Shown here one piece after another: positions 14,579 through 23,134 of a DNA stretch of 64,000 nt (its first letter is position 1; every line of letters begins with the position of its first letter). The position numbers and the translations under genes were made by a program. Source of the DNA: Cellulosimicrobium cellulans (GTDB taxonomy: Bacteria; Actinomycetota; Actinomycetes; Actinomycetales; Cellulomonadaceae). The stretch is from contig NZ_VEGH01000001.1 in the NCBI RefSeq assembly GCF_007679345.1, forward strand, positions 434,001 through 498,000, read 5' to 3'. The notes under the pieces were generated by a model. It saw only the letters and a list, made by a program, of their open reading frames with translations. It did no database searches and was not told the origin of the DNA.

Positions 14579-15456
14579 CCGCCCGGCAGGAGGCCACGGG
14601 TGCGCCCGCGACGACGCCCAAGACCGTCGTCATCACCGGCGCGAGCTCCGGGATCGGGGCCGCGGCCGCCCGGACGCTCGCGGCGCGCGGCCACCGCGTG
14701 GTCGTCGTCGGGCGCTGCCCGGCGCGCACGCGGGCGGTGGCCGAGGAGATCGGCGCGGAGCACCACGTCGCCGACTTCGCCGATCTCGCCCAGGTGCGCG
14801 GCCTGGCTGACACGCTCGCGGCGACCTGCCCGCGGATCGACGTCCTGGCGAACAACGCCGGCGCGATCATGGGGCACTGGGCGTCGACGGTGGACCGGCT
14901 CGAGCGGACCCTCCAGGTCAACCACCTGGCCCCGTTCCTGCTCACGGCCCGGCTGCTGCCCACCCTCGCCGCCAGCCGCGCCACGGTGATCCAGACCGCG
15001 AGCGAGGCCGCCCGGGTCTTCGCACGGCTGCGGTTGCAGGACCTGAACAGCGTCCGTGAGTACACGCCGCAGGTCGCCTACGGCAACGCCAAGCTCGCGA
15101 ACATCCTGTTCACCCAGGAGCTCCAGCACCGGCACGGCGCGCTCGGGACCGTCCACGGGGTGAACGCGGTCGCCTTCCACCCCGGGATCGTCGGCACCGG
15201 CTTCGCCGCCGAGACCACGCACCCGATTCGGCACGTCTACCACGGTCGGCTCCGGCGGCTGCTCACCACCGCCCCGGAACGTGGCGCCGACCAGCTCGTG
15301 CTGCTCGCCGAGGGCACGGCCGGCGTCACCTTCACGCCCGGCATCTACTACGTCCGGCGCCGACCCGCCCGGAGGGTGCACCCGCTGATGCGGGACCCGC
15401 GCGTGGCGCGCGAGCTGTGGAACAGGTCGGCGGAGCTCGTCGGGGCGCTCGCATGA
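14575..15456 (+). CDS. short-chain dehydrogenase/reductase (active copy)
   Basis: 293 aa SDR of the retinol-dehydrogenase-like class. It has GASSGIG cofactor loop, NNAG, catalytic Ser143 (TASEAARV), Tyr169 and Lys173 (YGNAKLANILFTQEL). The sequence around the triad matches the family layout, with about 26 residues between Ser and Tyr. It oxidises or reduces an alcohol/carbonyl using NAD(P)H; the substrate is unknown. The GTG at 14575 overlaps the stop of the catalytically degenerate paralogue, so the two are made together and could form a mixed dimer. Tandem duplication is the simplest origin. Confidence 0.92.
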   Translation: MTARQEATGAPATTPKTVVITGASSGIGAAAARTLAARGHRVVVVGRCPARTRAVAEEIGAEHHVADFADLAQVRGLADTLAATCPRIDVLANNAGAIMGHWASTVDRLERTLQVNHLAPFLLTARLLPTLAASRATVIQTASEAARVFARLRLQDLNSVREYTPQVAYGNAKLANILFTQELQHRHGALGTVHGVNAVAFHPGIVGTGFAAETTHPIRHVYHGRLRRLLTTAPERGADQLVLLAEGTAGVTFTPGIYYVRRRPARRVHPLMRDPRVARELWNRSAELVGALA

Positions 15457-15508
15457 CCGCGGCGCACCGACCGGTGCGCCGGGAGCACCCAGGAGGGACG
15501 GAGCGCGC

Positions 15509-15898
15509 ATGAACGTCACGCCCAACGCGTTCGGGCACTACCTCGACCCCGACCCGCCGGCGGAGCCGGCGCCGGGGGACGCCGGCCGTCTGCGGACCTG
15601 GGCGCTGCGGCTCGCGGTCGGGGCCGCGCTCTCCTCGACCCTCCTGTCGGCGATAGTCGCGCTGACGCTCGCTCCCGTGGACGAGCACGCGATCGCGACC
15701 GCGCCGACCTGGTCCGTCGTCGCCGTGCTGGGGACGCTCGCCGTCCAGGTCGCCGCGACGCTCGCGGGCATCGCCGCCCTCGTCCTCGGGGCCACCGCCG
15801 CCGTCCGCCGGCGCGGCGGCCGGGAGGTCGCCGTCGCGCTCGTCGTCGCAGCCCTCGCCCCGTTCGTGAGCCTCGGCGTCTTCCTCGTCCTGGTCTGA
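15509..15898 (+). CDS. small membrane protein, unknown function
   Basis: 129 aa. A short acidic Pro-rich N-terminus is followed by three hydrophobic segments (about residues 33-55, 70-92 and 105-128) with basic residues RRRGGR between the second and third. No recognisable domain. The ATG at 15509 has AGGAGG 12 nt upstream. It comes just before another membrane protein and an ABC exporter, so it may be an accessory of that exporter; this rests on position only. Confidence 0.65.
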   Translation: MNVTPNAFGHYLDPDPPAEPAPGDAGRLRTWALRLAVGAALSSTLLSAIVALTLAPVDEHAIATAPTWSVVAVLGTLAVQVAATLAGIAALVLGATAAVRRRGGREVAVALVVAALAPFVSLGVFLVLV

Positions 15899-15922
15899 CC
15901 CCCGTCCCCCGAAGGAGGCGCG

Positions 15923-16507
15923 ATGCCGCGCACGACCCCTACCGGACCGGCCCCCGCGCCGCACCTGCTCGCGAGCACCCTGCTGGCGCTGCTGCCGGGC
16001 GTCGTCCTCGTCACGGCCGCCCTGCTGCTCGTGCGCGCCTGGCGGCCCGACCTCACGGACCGGGTGGCGGTCCGGTTCGACACGACCCGCCCCACCCGGT
16101 ACCGCAGCCTCACCGGGTTCCTGCTCGCCCTCACCGTCACCATCGTCGTGCTCGCGCTCGGCGGCTGGCTGGTGGCGCTGCTCGGCGGTCGGACCGCGCT
16201 CGCACGCCGCTCAGCGGTCGGGTTCGCCGCGGGGATGTCCGCGTCCGGTGCCGCGCTCACGGTCGGTCCGGCGGAGGCGCACCGCGGCCTCGCCGACCCG
16301 TCGAGCGCGGCGGTCCCGACCACGGCGATCCTGGTGGCGAGCGGCCTCGGCCCGGTCGTCGCCGGGCCGGCCGTCGACGTGCAGCGGGCCGACCGCCCGC
16401 TGACGGTCGTCTCGGTGGACGACGCCGGCACCGCCGCGGCGGTGCTCGCCAGGCTCGTCGAGCGCGAACGGCAGCCGGAGCGTGGGCGGGAGGGCGGGGC
16501 GGCGTGA
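15923..16507 (+). CDS. membrane protein with DUF1648-like segment
   Basis: 194 aa. There is a signal-anchor segment at about 18-40, then RPDLTDRVAVRFDTTRPTRY, which resembles the DUF1648 motif (PDxxPxHFxxxGxPD), then two more hydrophobic stretches and an Arg/Glu-rich tail. DUF1648 proteins include SdpI-like immunity proteins; whether this one has such a role is open. The ATG at 15923 follows GAAGGAGG. The end overlaps the start of the ABC ATPase gene (GTGA), so it is translationally coupled to an exporter. Confidence 0.65.
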   Translation: MPRTTPTGPAPAPHLLASTLLALLPGVVLVTAALLLVRAWRPDLTDRVAVRFDTTRPTRYRSLTGFLLALTVTIVVLALGGWLVALLGGRTALARRSAVGFAAGMSASGAALTVGPAEAHRGLADPSSAAVPTTAILVASGLGPVVAGPAVDVQRADRPLTVVSVDDAGTAAAVLARLVERERQPERGREGGAA

Positions 16508-17484
16508 GCGCGGGAACGGCGACGGCCGAGGTCCTGCGGATCCGGGGGCTGCGCAAGCGGTACCGCGGGCGGGACGGGGTGCAGGCGAACGGTGGGATCG
16601 ACCTCGACGTGCTCCCCGGGCAGGTGGTCGGGCTGCTGGGGCACAACGGCGCGGGCAAGACCACCCTGGTCAACCAGGTCGTCGGCCTGGTCCGGCCCGA
16701 CGACGGCACCGTGCACGTCGACGGCGTGGACGCGGTGGCCCAGCCGCACCTCGCCCGCGCGCGGACCTCGGTCCAGGCCCAGGCCGCCGTCCCCATCACC
16801 GGGCTGACCCCACGCCGCGCGATCGAGCTCGTCGGCCGCATCCGCGGCGGGCCCAGGACCCGGGTGCGCACCCGCACCGGCGAGCTGCTGGACGCCCTCG
16901 ACCTGACCACCTGGGCCGACACCCCCGCCGAGCGGGTCTCCGGGGGCGTCGCCCGCCTCACCGCGTTCGCCATGACCGTCGTGCACCCCGGCCCCCTGGT
17001 CGTCCTCGACGAACCCACCAACGACGTCGACCCCGTCCGCCGCCGGCTGCTCTGGCAGCAGATCCGCACCCTGGGCGACCACGGCCACGGCGTCCTGCTC
17101 GTCACCCACAACGTCCGCGAAGCCGAACGCGTCGTCGACCGGCTCGCCATCCTCGACCACGGGGTCGTCCTGGCCCAGGGCACCCCCGCCGAGCTGACCG
17201 CCGACCTCCGCGGCTCGCTGACCGTCGAGGTCGACCTGGCCGGCGACGGCACCGGGTTCGCGTGGCACCCCGCCGTCCGGCCCGGCGCGATCGCCCGCGG
17301 CCGGGCCGTCGGAACCGTCCCGGCGCAGGACGCCGCCGAGGTCGTCGCCTGGGCGCAGTCCCAGGTCGGGTCCGGAGGGCTGGAGCGGTACGCCCTCACC
17401 CCGGCCTCCCTCGAGGACGTCTACGTCGCGCTGGCGGGCCGGCCGCAGGACCGCGCCGACCCGGCGACCGGGGTGGTCGCATGA
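16504..17484 (+). CDS. ABC transporter ATP-binding protein (exporter, DrrA/CcmA type)
   Basis: 326 aa. Walker A GHNGAGKTT lies near residue 47, a variant signature VSGGVARL replaces LSGGQ, Walker B is LVVLDEPTNDVDPVRRR, and the H-loop is VTHNVREAE. The C-terminal extension of about 80 residues (DLRGSLTVEVDLAG...ASLEDVYVAL) is typical of DrrA-like exporters. The missing Gln in the signature motif (GGVAR instead of GGQxR) is unusual but seen in some members. It works with the permease at 17481, with which it overlaps by 4 bp. The substrate is unknown: drug, lipid or antimicrobial peptide. Confidence 0.9.
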   Translation: MSAGTATAEVLRIRGLRKRYRGRDGVQANGGIDLDVLPGQVVGLLGHNGAGKTTLVNQVVGLVRPDDGTVHVDGVDAVAQPHLARARTSVQAQAAVPITGLTPRRAIELVGRIRGGPRTRVRTRTGELLDALDLTTWADTPAERVSGGVARLTAFAMTVVHPGPLVVLDEPTNDVDPVRRRLLWQQIRTLGDHGHGVLLVTHNVREAERVVDRLAILDHGVVLAQGTPAELTADLRGSLTVEVDLAGDGTGFAWHPAVRPGAIARGRAVGTVPAQDAAEVVAWAQSQVGSGGLERYALTPASLEDVYVALAGRPQDRADPATGVVA

Positions 17485-18215
17485 CCGCCGTCCACCAGAC
17501 CCTGCTGCTCACGCAGTGGCGGCTGCGCCGGCAGACCGCGATGCTCCCGATCATCGTCGTCGAGCAGACGTTCTTCGCGATCGCGGCCGTCCTCGGGTAC
17601 GGCCTGCTCATCGGCGACCCGGACCCCGCCACGGCGACCTACCTCGCGACGGGCGCCCCGACGATCATGCTCGTGATCGTGGGCATGGTGACGGCCCCGC
17701 ACGAGCTGGTCGTGTCGCGGGCCGAGGGCAGCATGGACTGGATCCGCACCCTTCCGGTCCCGCGACTGTCCTACCTCGTCGCGGACCTGCTCATGTGGGT
17801 CCTGATCGCCCTCCCCGGCACCGTGCTCGGCATCGTCACCGGCGTGCTGCGGTTCGACGTGGACCTGTCGATCGCGCCGTGGGTGGTCCCCGGGGCGCTG
17901 CTCGTCTCGCTCGGCGCCGCCTCGGTCGGCTACGCCATCGGAACCCTGCTCCCCCCGACCCTGGCCCAGACGACCACCCAGGTGCTGCTCTTCGTCGTCC
18001 TGCTGTTCTCCCCGGTCTCGTACCCCGCCGACCGGCTCCCCGGCTGGCTGCAGGGGCTGCACGACTGGCTCCCGATCCAGCCGATGGCCGACCTGATGCG
18101 CGCCGGGCTCGCGCAGGACACGTTCGACCTGCCCGCACGGTCCCTCGTCGTGCTGCTGTCCTGGTGCGCGGTCGGCGTCGCCGGCGCGACCTGGGCGCTG
18201 CGGCGTCGGGCGTGA
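17481..18215 (+). CDS. ABC-2 type transporter permease
   Basis: 244 aa with six hydrophobic segments in the ABC-2 order. After the second segment comes PHELVVSRAEGSMDWIRTLPVPRLSYLVADL, the cytoplasmic coupling region where ABC-2 permeases read R..GT...L..LP. Near the end, SPVSYPADRLPGWLQGLHDWLPIQPMADLMRAGL is the conserved late-loop segment. It pairs with the ATPase encoded immediately upstream, and the ATGA overlap ensures equal production. It may be the last gene of the run that begins at the MFS gene or at 15509. Confidence 0.9.
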   Translation: MTAVHQTLLLTQWRLRRQTAMLPIIVVEQTFFAIAAVLGYGLLIGDPDPATATYLATGAPTIMLVIVGMVTAPHELVVSRAEGSMDWIRTLPVPRLSYLVADLLMWVLIALPGTVLGIVTGVLRFDVDLSIAPWVVPGALLVSLGAASVGYAIGTLLPPTLAQTTTQVLLFVVLLFSPVSYPADRLPGWLQGLHDWLPIQPMADLMRAGLAQDTFDLPARSLVVLLSWCAVGVAGATWALRRRA

Positions 18216-18232
18216 CCCGACCGGAGCGTGCG

Positions 18233-19048
18233 ATGACCGGCACGACGCCGAGCGGCCGAGGAGCCCGAGGCCGACGGCCCGCTCGTGACCTGGCGGTCAC
18301 GACCGCCGTCGAGCGGCACCGCGCCGCCCTGCGACTGCTGACGCCGACCGAGGTCCCCGGGTACCTGTCCGCGCACTCGGGGCTGCCCGGTCGTCGCTGC
18401 GACCTGGACGCGCTCACCGCGTTCGGCAACGTGGCTCCCCCGGCCCTGATCCGCGACCTGGCGCACCACGAGGACGAGTACCTGCGCGCGTGCGGCACCG
18501 CCGCCCTCGGCGGCCTGGTGGGCGATCTGGAGAGGTGCGTCAGCACGCGCACCGCTGCCCGGCGCGCCCTGGTGCTGGCCGTGCTGCACGCCCGCGCGAG
18601 CGACCCGCTCTGGCGCGTCCGCGAGGCCGCCGCCCTGGCGCTGCACCGGGTGGGCGACCGTCGTGCGGGCAGCCTGCGGCTGCTGGTCGCCGACTGGATC
18701 CACGACCCCGACCCGCTGGTGCGCCGTGCGGCGCTCGCCGGCATCTGCGAGCCACGCCTGCTCACCGACCCGCGCTCGGCCGCCGTCGCGCTCGAGGCGT
18801 GCCACATCGCGACCCGGTCGATCACCACGCTCCCGGGAACCGACCGCCGCGACCCGGCCGTGCGCGCCTTGCGCACCGCACTCGGCTCCTGCTGGAGCAT
18901 CGCCGTCGCGGCCGGACCTGAGGCGGGCCTGCCGGCCTTCCGGGAGCTCGAGGAGTCCACCGACCCCGACGCCTGCTGGATCACCCGGATGAGCCGCACC
19001 AAGCCGCGCCTCGCCCGGCTCCTGCGGCCCCGGCCGCCGGCGCGCTGA
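18233..19048 (+). CDS. HEAT-repeat-like helical protein, unknown function
   Basis: 271 aa, soluble, all-helical in appearance. The stretches LIRDLAHHEDEYLRACGTAALGGL, HARASDPLWRVREAAALALHRVG and WIHDPDPLVRRAALAGIC repeat a pattern of paired helices with conserved Pro/Asp/Arg turns, as in HEAT/PBS-lyase repeats. Such repeats mediate protein-protein contact. No enzyme motif. The ATG at 18233 has GGAG 7 nt upstream; an in-frame GTG at 18212 overlapping the permease stop is an alternative start. It may belong to the exporter operon, but I see no functional tie. Confidence 0.65.
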   Translation: MTGTTPSGRGARGRRPARDLAVTTAVERHRAALRLLTPTEVPGYLSAHSGLPGRRCDLDALTAFGNVAPPALIRDLAHHEDEYLRACGTAALGGLVGDLERCVSTRTAARRALVLAVLHARASDPLWRVREAAALALHRVGDRRAGSLRLLVADWIHDPDPLVRRAALAGICEPRLLTDPRSAAVALEACHIATRSITTLPGTDRRDPAVRALRTALGSCWSIAVAAGPEAGLPAFRELEESTDPDACWITRMSRTKPRLARLLRPRPPAR

Positions 19049-19116
19049 CCGGGTGCGGGCTCGCGGCACGTCGCGAGGCGCAAGGGCGGGCGGGCGCCGG
19101 AGCTGCGGAGACAGCG

Positions 19117-19737
19117 TCACCGCAGGTGCTCGACGGCCAGCACCACCGCGAGGAGCACGTAGCAGCCCGAGAAGCCCTTCATCACCGCGGCGAGCAGGCT
19201 CGGCCGACGGATCAGGACAGGCCGGAGTACCGAGGCGGTGATCCCGTAGACCGCGAACACGACCCACGTCATCATCATGAACAGCGCACCCAGCGCGGCC
19301 ATCTGGACCGTGGCCTCCGCCGGGCGGGTGCCGCCGACGAACTGCGGCAGGAACGCGACGAAGAACACCGTCAGCTTCGGGTTGAGCACGTTGAGGACGA
19401 TCCCGTCGCGGAGGACTCCACCCGGGGTGCGTGCCGCGACCCCGTCCACACCCAGCCCCTCACCCCCCGCGGAGCGCCACGTGCTCCAGGCGAGGTGCAG
19501 CAGGTAGGCGACGCCGGCCCACACGACCACCCCGTAGAGCGCGGCGCTCGCGTGCAGCACCGCCGCGAGGCCGCTGATCGCCGCGAGCAGGTGCGGCACG
19601 ATGCCCAGGGTGCAGGCGAAGGCGGCCCAGACCGCCGCGCGGCGCCCGCGGACCAGCCCGGCGCCGAGGGTGTAGACCACCCCCGTCCCGGGCGTCGCGA
19701 CCACCACCAGGCTCGTGATCAGGAACGACCAGGACAC
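19117..19737 (-). CDS. LysE/RhtB family amino-acid exporter
   Basis: 206 aa, six hydrophobic segments. The N-terminus, LVVVATPGTGVVYTLGAGLVRG, carries the LysE-family motif TPGP..........G...G with Thr-Gly in place of Gly-Pro. LNVLNPKLTVFFVAFLPQFV (about residues 113-132) is the other signature, LNPKxxLFFxxFLPQF. It exports an amino acid or derivative by proton antiport; specificity cannot be read. The GTG at 19737 follows GGGGGCGC. The 300-bp leader contains a small hairpin but no riboswitch I recognise. Confidence 0.88.
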   Translation of the reverse strand: MSWSFLITSLVVVATPGTGVVYTLGAGLVRGRRAAVWAAFACTLGIVPHLLAAISGLAAVLHASAALYGVVVWAGVAYLLHLAWSTWRSAGGEGLGVDGVAARTPGGVLRDGIVLNVLNPKLTVFFVAFLPQFVGGTRPAEATVQMAALGALFMMMTWVVFAVYGITASVLRPVLIRRPSLLAAVMKGFSGCYVLLAVVLAVEHLR

Positions 19738-20050
19738 CGCGCCCCCGATCGACGCCGTCCCGGGATCGTCGCGTGAGCCGGGGACACCGCCCCGATGTCC
19801 CGGTCGTCCCGCTCGTCACCCACGTCGACCTCCTCCACCGCGCACCGCACGCGGTGCGCACCTGATGTCCGCGCCGAGCGTACGAACGGCGCAGGGCTGC
19901 GACGGGAGGTCCGCCGCGCCCGGGTGGTGCCGACGACCAGTGCGTAGGTGGAGCGGCGTCGATCGCGCTGCGTGCCGGCGGCCCACGGGGCAGCAGCCGC
20001 GGAGCGCTAGCGTCGGGACGACGTGACCGAGTTCGCGGAGGGGAGGACGG
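19738..20050. other. 313-bp divergent intergenic region
   Basis: It separates the minus-strand exporter from the plus-strand nucleotidyltransferase-like gene. Contents: an 8-bp perfect stem with 4-nt loop at 19840-19859 (GCGCACCG/CGGTGCGC), the recurring decamer TGCGTAGGTG at 19941-19950, and TAGCGT at 20008-20013 as the -10 for the rightward gene. No coding sequence seen. Confidence 0.4.
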
Positions 20051-20626
20051 GTGCCGGGTTGGGAGCGCGCGCTCGAGGCCTACCTCGCGATCGCCGACGA
20101 GGACGTCCCGTGGATGCTCGTCGGCAGCGCCGCCACCCGGGTGCAGGGCGTCGCCGTCGAGCCGGGTGACGTCGACGTGCTCGTGCACCCGGGCACCACG
20201 GACGACGCCGTGCGGGCCCTCGCCGAGCGGCTGACGGCGTTCGCCGTCCCGGGCCCGGGTACGGCGGACCTCGCGACGTTCCGGAGCACACCCGATCGCC
20301 CCCTGGCCGCGACGCCCGACCGGCAGTGGCTGTTCGGCCGCTGGTGCGTCGACGGCGGGACGCTCGAGATCGCGCGGATCCGCGCCGATGTCCCCGCGCC
20401 GGCCGTCGTCGAGACGATGGGGACCGGGGTGTGGGCGACCCGACGCACGATCGGCTGGCGGGGGCAGGAGGTTCCGGTCGTCCCCCTGGAGGTCCAGCTC
20501 GCGACCGTGCTGCTGCGCGGTCAGCGGGACCGGGAGCGGGCCGTCCGCGCGCGGCTCGCCGCCGTGGGGACGGACGAGGCGCTGCTGGCGCGGGCGCTCG
20601 CCGACCGCGGGCTGCCGGCGGCCTGA
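20051..20626 (+). CDS. nucleotidyltransferase-fold protein
   Basis: 191 aa. The start VPWMLVGSAATRVQGVAVEPGDVDVLVHP (about residues 20-48) is a nucleotidyltransferase-fold core of the GS...D-x-D kind, as in MNT/DUF-type minimal nucleotidyltransferases. The remainder has EVPVVPLEVQLATVLLRGQRDRERAVRARL, matching proteins annotated as nucleotidyltransferase domain-containing. No antitoxin partner (HEPN) is adjacent. The GTG at 20051 follows GGAGGACG, with the TAGCGT promoter element 38 nt further up. The reaction and acceptor are unknown. Confidence 0.65.
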   Translation: MPGWERALEAYLAIADEDVPWMLVGSAATRVQGVAVEPGDVDVLVHPGTTDDAVRALAERLTAFAVPGPGTADLATFRSTPDRPLAATPDRQWLFGRWCVDGGTLEIARIRADVPAPAVVETMGTGVWATRRTIGWRGQEVPVVPLEVQLATVLLRGQRDRERAVRARLAAVGTDEALLARALADRGLPAA

Positions 20627-20968
20627 CCCGGCCCTTCGTCCGCGCCGGAGGACCGGCGAGGGGAGCGCGGGCCGGGAAGCGCGGGGCGGGGGCCGCGAGG
20701 CGGCAGCAGGGGTACGGCGTCCACGGCCGGCGCGGCCTGGGCCGCGCGCCCGAACGGGAGCGGCCCGCCGCGAGGTCGGGCGACATGCTGGGCCAGGTGC
20801 GCCTGACCGCGTCGAGGGAGATGCACGCCCGGAACGCTGCCGAGGCCCGGCGCGCCGTGAGCCGCCACTGGACCGCGATCGACCGCGGCCCTTGTCCGGG
20901 TACCGGCGCGCCCCCGGCGCCGAACCCCTCCCTCACTGACCTCGCGCAGACGCCGGAGGCGTTCGACC
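20627..20968. other. 342-bp gap upstream of the repeat-containing surface protein
   Basis: Very GC-rich and purine-biased in its first half, with no gene that I can support. Near the right end, CTTGTCCGGGTACCGG (about 20892-20907) could hold a -35-like TTGTCC, and GGAGG precedes the start codon at 20969. Confidence 0.35.
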
Positions 20969-22303
20969 ATGACCGAGACGAGCACGCGCACCCCACCGCG
21001 ATCCGCCCTGCTGTGGATCCTGTTCGCAACCACCTGCTGCCTGGCCGGGTGGATCCTCAGCGACCTCACCCGGGCGGACGCCGCGCCAGGCCCGGCGGCA
21101 CCGGCGACCGCAGCGAGCCTCGCGCCCGAACCGACCCCGCCCGCGGCCGCTCCCGAGTCTGCCCCCGCACCGACGGTCGTGGTGGTCACGGTGCCGGAGG
21201 CGGCTGCGCTGCCCGCCGACCGACTGACCGACGCCGTGCGGGTCATGGCCGTGGCGCCCGCGACGGCGCCCGCCCGACCCACCGCCGTCCCGGCCCCCCG
21301 CGCGCCCGGCGACCGGCCGTCCGCAGACGCGGACGCGGTTCCGCTGCGCACGCCGGGTGGCGGAGCCGCGTCCGCGCTCGCACCCTCCGCGCCCTCGACC
21401 TGGGTCTCCTGGCTGCAGGTCGTCGCGAGCGACGGCGCCGTCGTCCTGGTGGGGCCGGACGGGCAGCTCGTCGCGAACACGGGCGACGCCTCGACCGGCG
21501 GGGCGGTCGTCCTGGAGCCGCAGGGGTCGGTGGTGGCGACCACCCCGGACGGGTCGGGTGCGACGCCGGGCTCGTCGACCTCCGCGCAGCCGGGCCTCAC
21601 GTCCGTCCGGACGACGACCGGACCGACGACCGGACCGACGGCCGCGACGGCGACCGGGGCGGCGACCGGGGCGGTCTCCGTCGCCCAGGGCGCGATGCCC
21701 GATCCCCGCGTGGCCGCGCAGGCCACGTTCGACCACGTCGCGTTCTCCGGCTACGAGGACCACTCCCTGCGCGTCGGCGGCGACCGCAACCTCATCGCCT
21801 ACGACGACGCCAACCTGTTCGTGGACCATGTCGGGCGCATCGACGCGAACACCGGCGACACCGACTCCAGCGGGATCAACGCGGTCGACGTGACGGGGTC
21901 GGTGATCCGGTCCGGAGCCTCCGGCGGCGTCGAGGACGAGCCGGGCGAGGAGCCCGAGGAGGAGGAGTCCGTGGAGCCGGAGAGCCCCGACGACGCGGCC
22001 ACGGCCCCGGCGGGGACGAGCGCACCGGCCCAGGGTGCGGGGGTCGCGACGTCGCCGACCCCGGCCACCCCCGCGCCGGCCGGCAGCACCTCGCTCTCGG
22101 TCTCCGGCGACGGCTTCGACGACCTGTCCGTGCACACCTCGGGCGACGGCAACGTCATCTCCGACGAGGACTCCAACCTCGTCGTCGGCGGGACGGGACC
22201 GGTCACGGCGCAGGTCGGCGACGCGGACACGGCGGGCGTGCTCGTCATGGGCGTGCACGACTCCACCGTGGTCAGCGGCTGCGCGGCCGAGGTGTGCCCC
22301 TGA
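20969..22303 (+). CDS. signal-anchored surface protein with a repeated GD-rich module, unknown
   Basis: 444 aa. A single hydrophobic segment at residues 14-29 acts as signal or anchor. Then comes a long Ala/Pro-rich linker and three related modules. The two clearest are about residues 262-310 (GGDRNLIAYDDANLF then GRIDANTGDTDSSGINAVDV) and 388-437 (SGDGNVISDEDSNLV then GPVTAQVGDADTAGVLVMGV). They share the pattern GDxNxIxxxDxNLxV-x(4-6)-G-x-V-x-A-x(2)-GDxDxxG. A weaker copy lies near 152-195 (GQLVANTGDASTGGAVVL). An acidic Glu-rich spacer separates the modules. The pattern suggests stacked beta-solenoid turns, possibly Ca2+-binding through the Asp/Asn positions. It has no sortase signal. Function unknown. 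Confidence 0.7.
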   Translation: MTETSTRTPPRSALLWILFATTCCLAGWILSDLTRADAAPGPAAPATAASLAPEPTPPAAAPESAPAPTVVVVTVPEAAALPADRLTDAVRVMAVAPATAPARPTAVPAPRAPGDRPSADADAVPLRTPGGGAASALAPSAPSTWVSWLQVVASDGAVVLVGPDGQLVANTGDASTGGAVVLEPQGSVVATTPDGSGATPGSSTSAQPGLTSVRTTTGPTTGPTAATATGAATGAVSVAQGAMPDPRVAAQATFDHVAFSGYEDHSLRVGGDRNLIAYDDANLFVDHVGRIDANTGDTDSSGINAVDVTGSVIRSGASGGVEDEPGEEPEEEESVEPESPDDAATAPAGTSAPAQGAGVATSPTPATPAPAGSTSLSVSGDGFDDLSVHTSGDGNVISDEDSNLVVGGTGPVTAQVGDADTAGVLVMGVHDSTVVSGCAAEVCP

Positions 22304-22349
22304 CGGACCGACCCGGCGCGTCTCCCGACCGGTTCCCGTCGTCCGTCAG
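22300..22349. terminator. bidirectional terminator whose arms contain both stop codons
   Basis: CTGACGGAC (22300-22308) and GTCCGTCAG (22341-22349) are perfect complements. The left arm contains the TGA of the surface-protein gene and the right arm that of the convergent methyltransferase gene. No U tract, as in other hairpins of this window. Confidence 0.6.
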
Positions 22350-23092
22350 CGCATCTGGAGGGCGAACACCCCCCAGCCGACGTGCTCCCGCGTGGTCGCG
22401 GCGTACCGCGCGGGCCCGGTCGCGAGCTCGTCGCGGACCTCCGCGGCGAGCTCGTCGTCCGGGTGCTCGTCGAGCCAGCGACGCATCGTGAGCCACTGCG
22501 CCGCCTGGTACCGGTCCCAGGACTGCTGGTCGGCGAGCACCATCTCGACCACGTCGTAGCCGAGCCCGCCGAGGTGCGCGAGCAGCTGCGGCAGGGGCAG
22601 GAAGTCGTCGGGTGCGGCGGCACCGCAGGCCTCGGCGGTGGCGCGGTCCGGGGGCGTGACCCGCCAGTAGGGCTCGCCGATCAGCATCGTGCCACCGGGG
22701 CGCAGGCTCTGCTGCAGCAGCGCGACGGTCCCGGCGACGCCCCCGCCGATCCACGTCGCACCCACGCAGGCCGCGAGGTCGACGGGCTCGTCGCTGCGCC
22801 ACCCGGCGGCATCCCCGTGCACGAACGTGACGCGGTCCGCGACGCCGAGCTCGACGGCGCGCGCGCGGGCGCGCTCGGTGAACGTGACGCTGAGGTCAAC
22901 GCCGGTGCCGGTGAGGCCGTGGTCCCGCGCCCAGGTGCACAGCATCTCGCCCGAGCCGCTGGCCAGGTCCAGCGCCGTCGACCCGGGCGCGAGCCGCAGC
23001 GCCTCGCCGAGCACGGCGTACTGCTGGGCGGTGAACGGGTTGTGGATCCGGTGCTCGCTCTCGCGCACGGTGAAGATGCGGGGGATGTCCAA
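22346..23092 (-). CDS. class I SAM-dependent methyltransferase
   Basis: 248 aa, cytoplasmic. The Rossmann motifs appear in order: STALDLASGSGEMLCTWA (motif I, about residues 36-53), GTGVDLSVTFTERARARA (motif II, acidic Asp), FVHGDAAGW (motif III), then CVGATWIGGGVAGTVALLQQSLRPGGTMLIGEPYW. It resembles small actinobacterial methyltransferases of unclear substrate. I choose the TTG at 23092 (LDIPRIF) because CAGGAG lies 8 nt upstream; longer in-frame starts read Arg/Pro-rich upstream sequence. A minus-strand TAGCGT -10 lies 42 nt before. A decayed, internally deleted copy of this gene lies at 1755-2010. Confidence 0.88.
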   Translation of the reverse strand: MDIPRIFTVRESEHRIHNPFTAQQYAVLGEALRLAPGSTALDLASGSGEMLCTWARDHGLTGTGVDLSVTFTERARARAVELGVADRVTFVHGDAAGWRSDEPVDLAACVGATWIGGGVAGTVALLQQSLRPGGTMLIGEPYWRVTPPDRATAEACGAAAPDDFLPLPQLLAHLGGLGYDVVEMVLADQQSWDRYQAAQWLTMRRWLDEHPDDELAAEVRDELATGPARYAATTREHVGWGVFALQMR

Positions 23093-23134
23093 GGCCGGCT
23101 CCTGGCGGGGTCGCGGGTGGGGGGTGCGCGGGAC

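Noticed and set aside
19738-20000. Lysine-type riboswitch in the LysE leader
   Set aside because: Only a single small hairpin (19840-19859) is seen; the conserved riboswitch core cannot be recognised.
20051-20626. Nucleotidyltransferase gene as half of a MNT/HEPN toxin-antitoxin pair
   Set aside because: No HEPN-like or other small partner gene is adjacent on either side.
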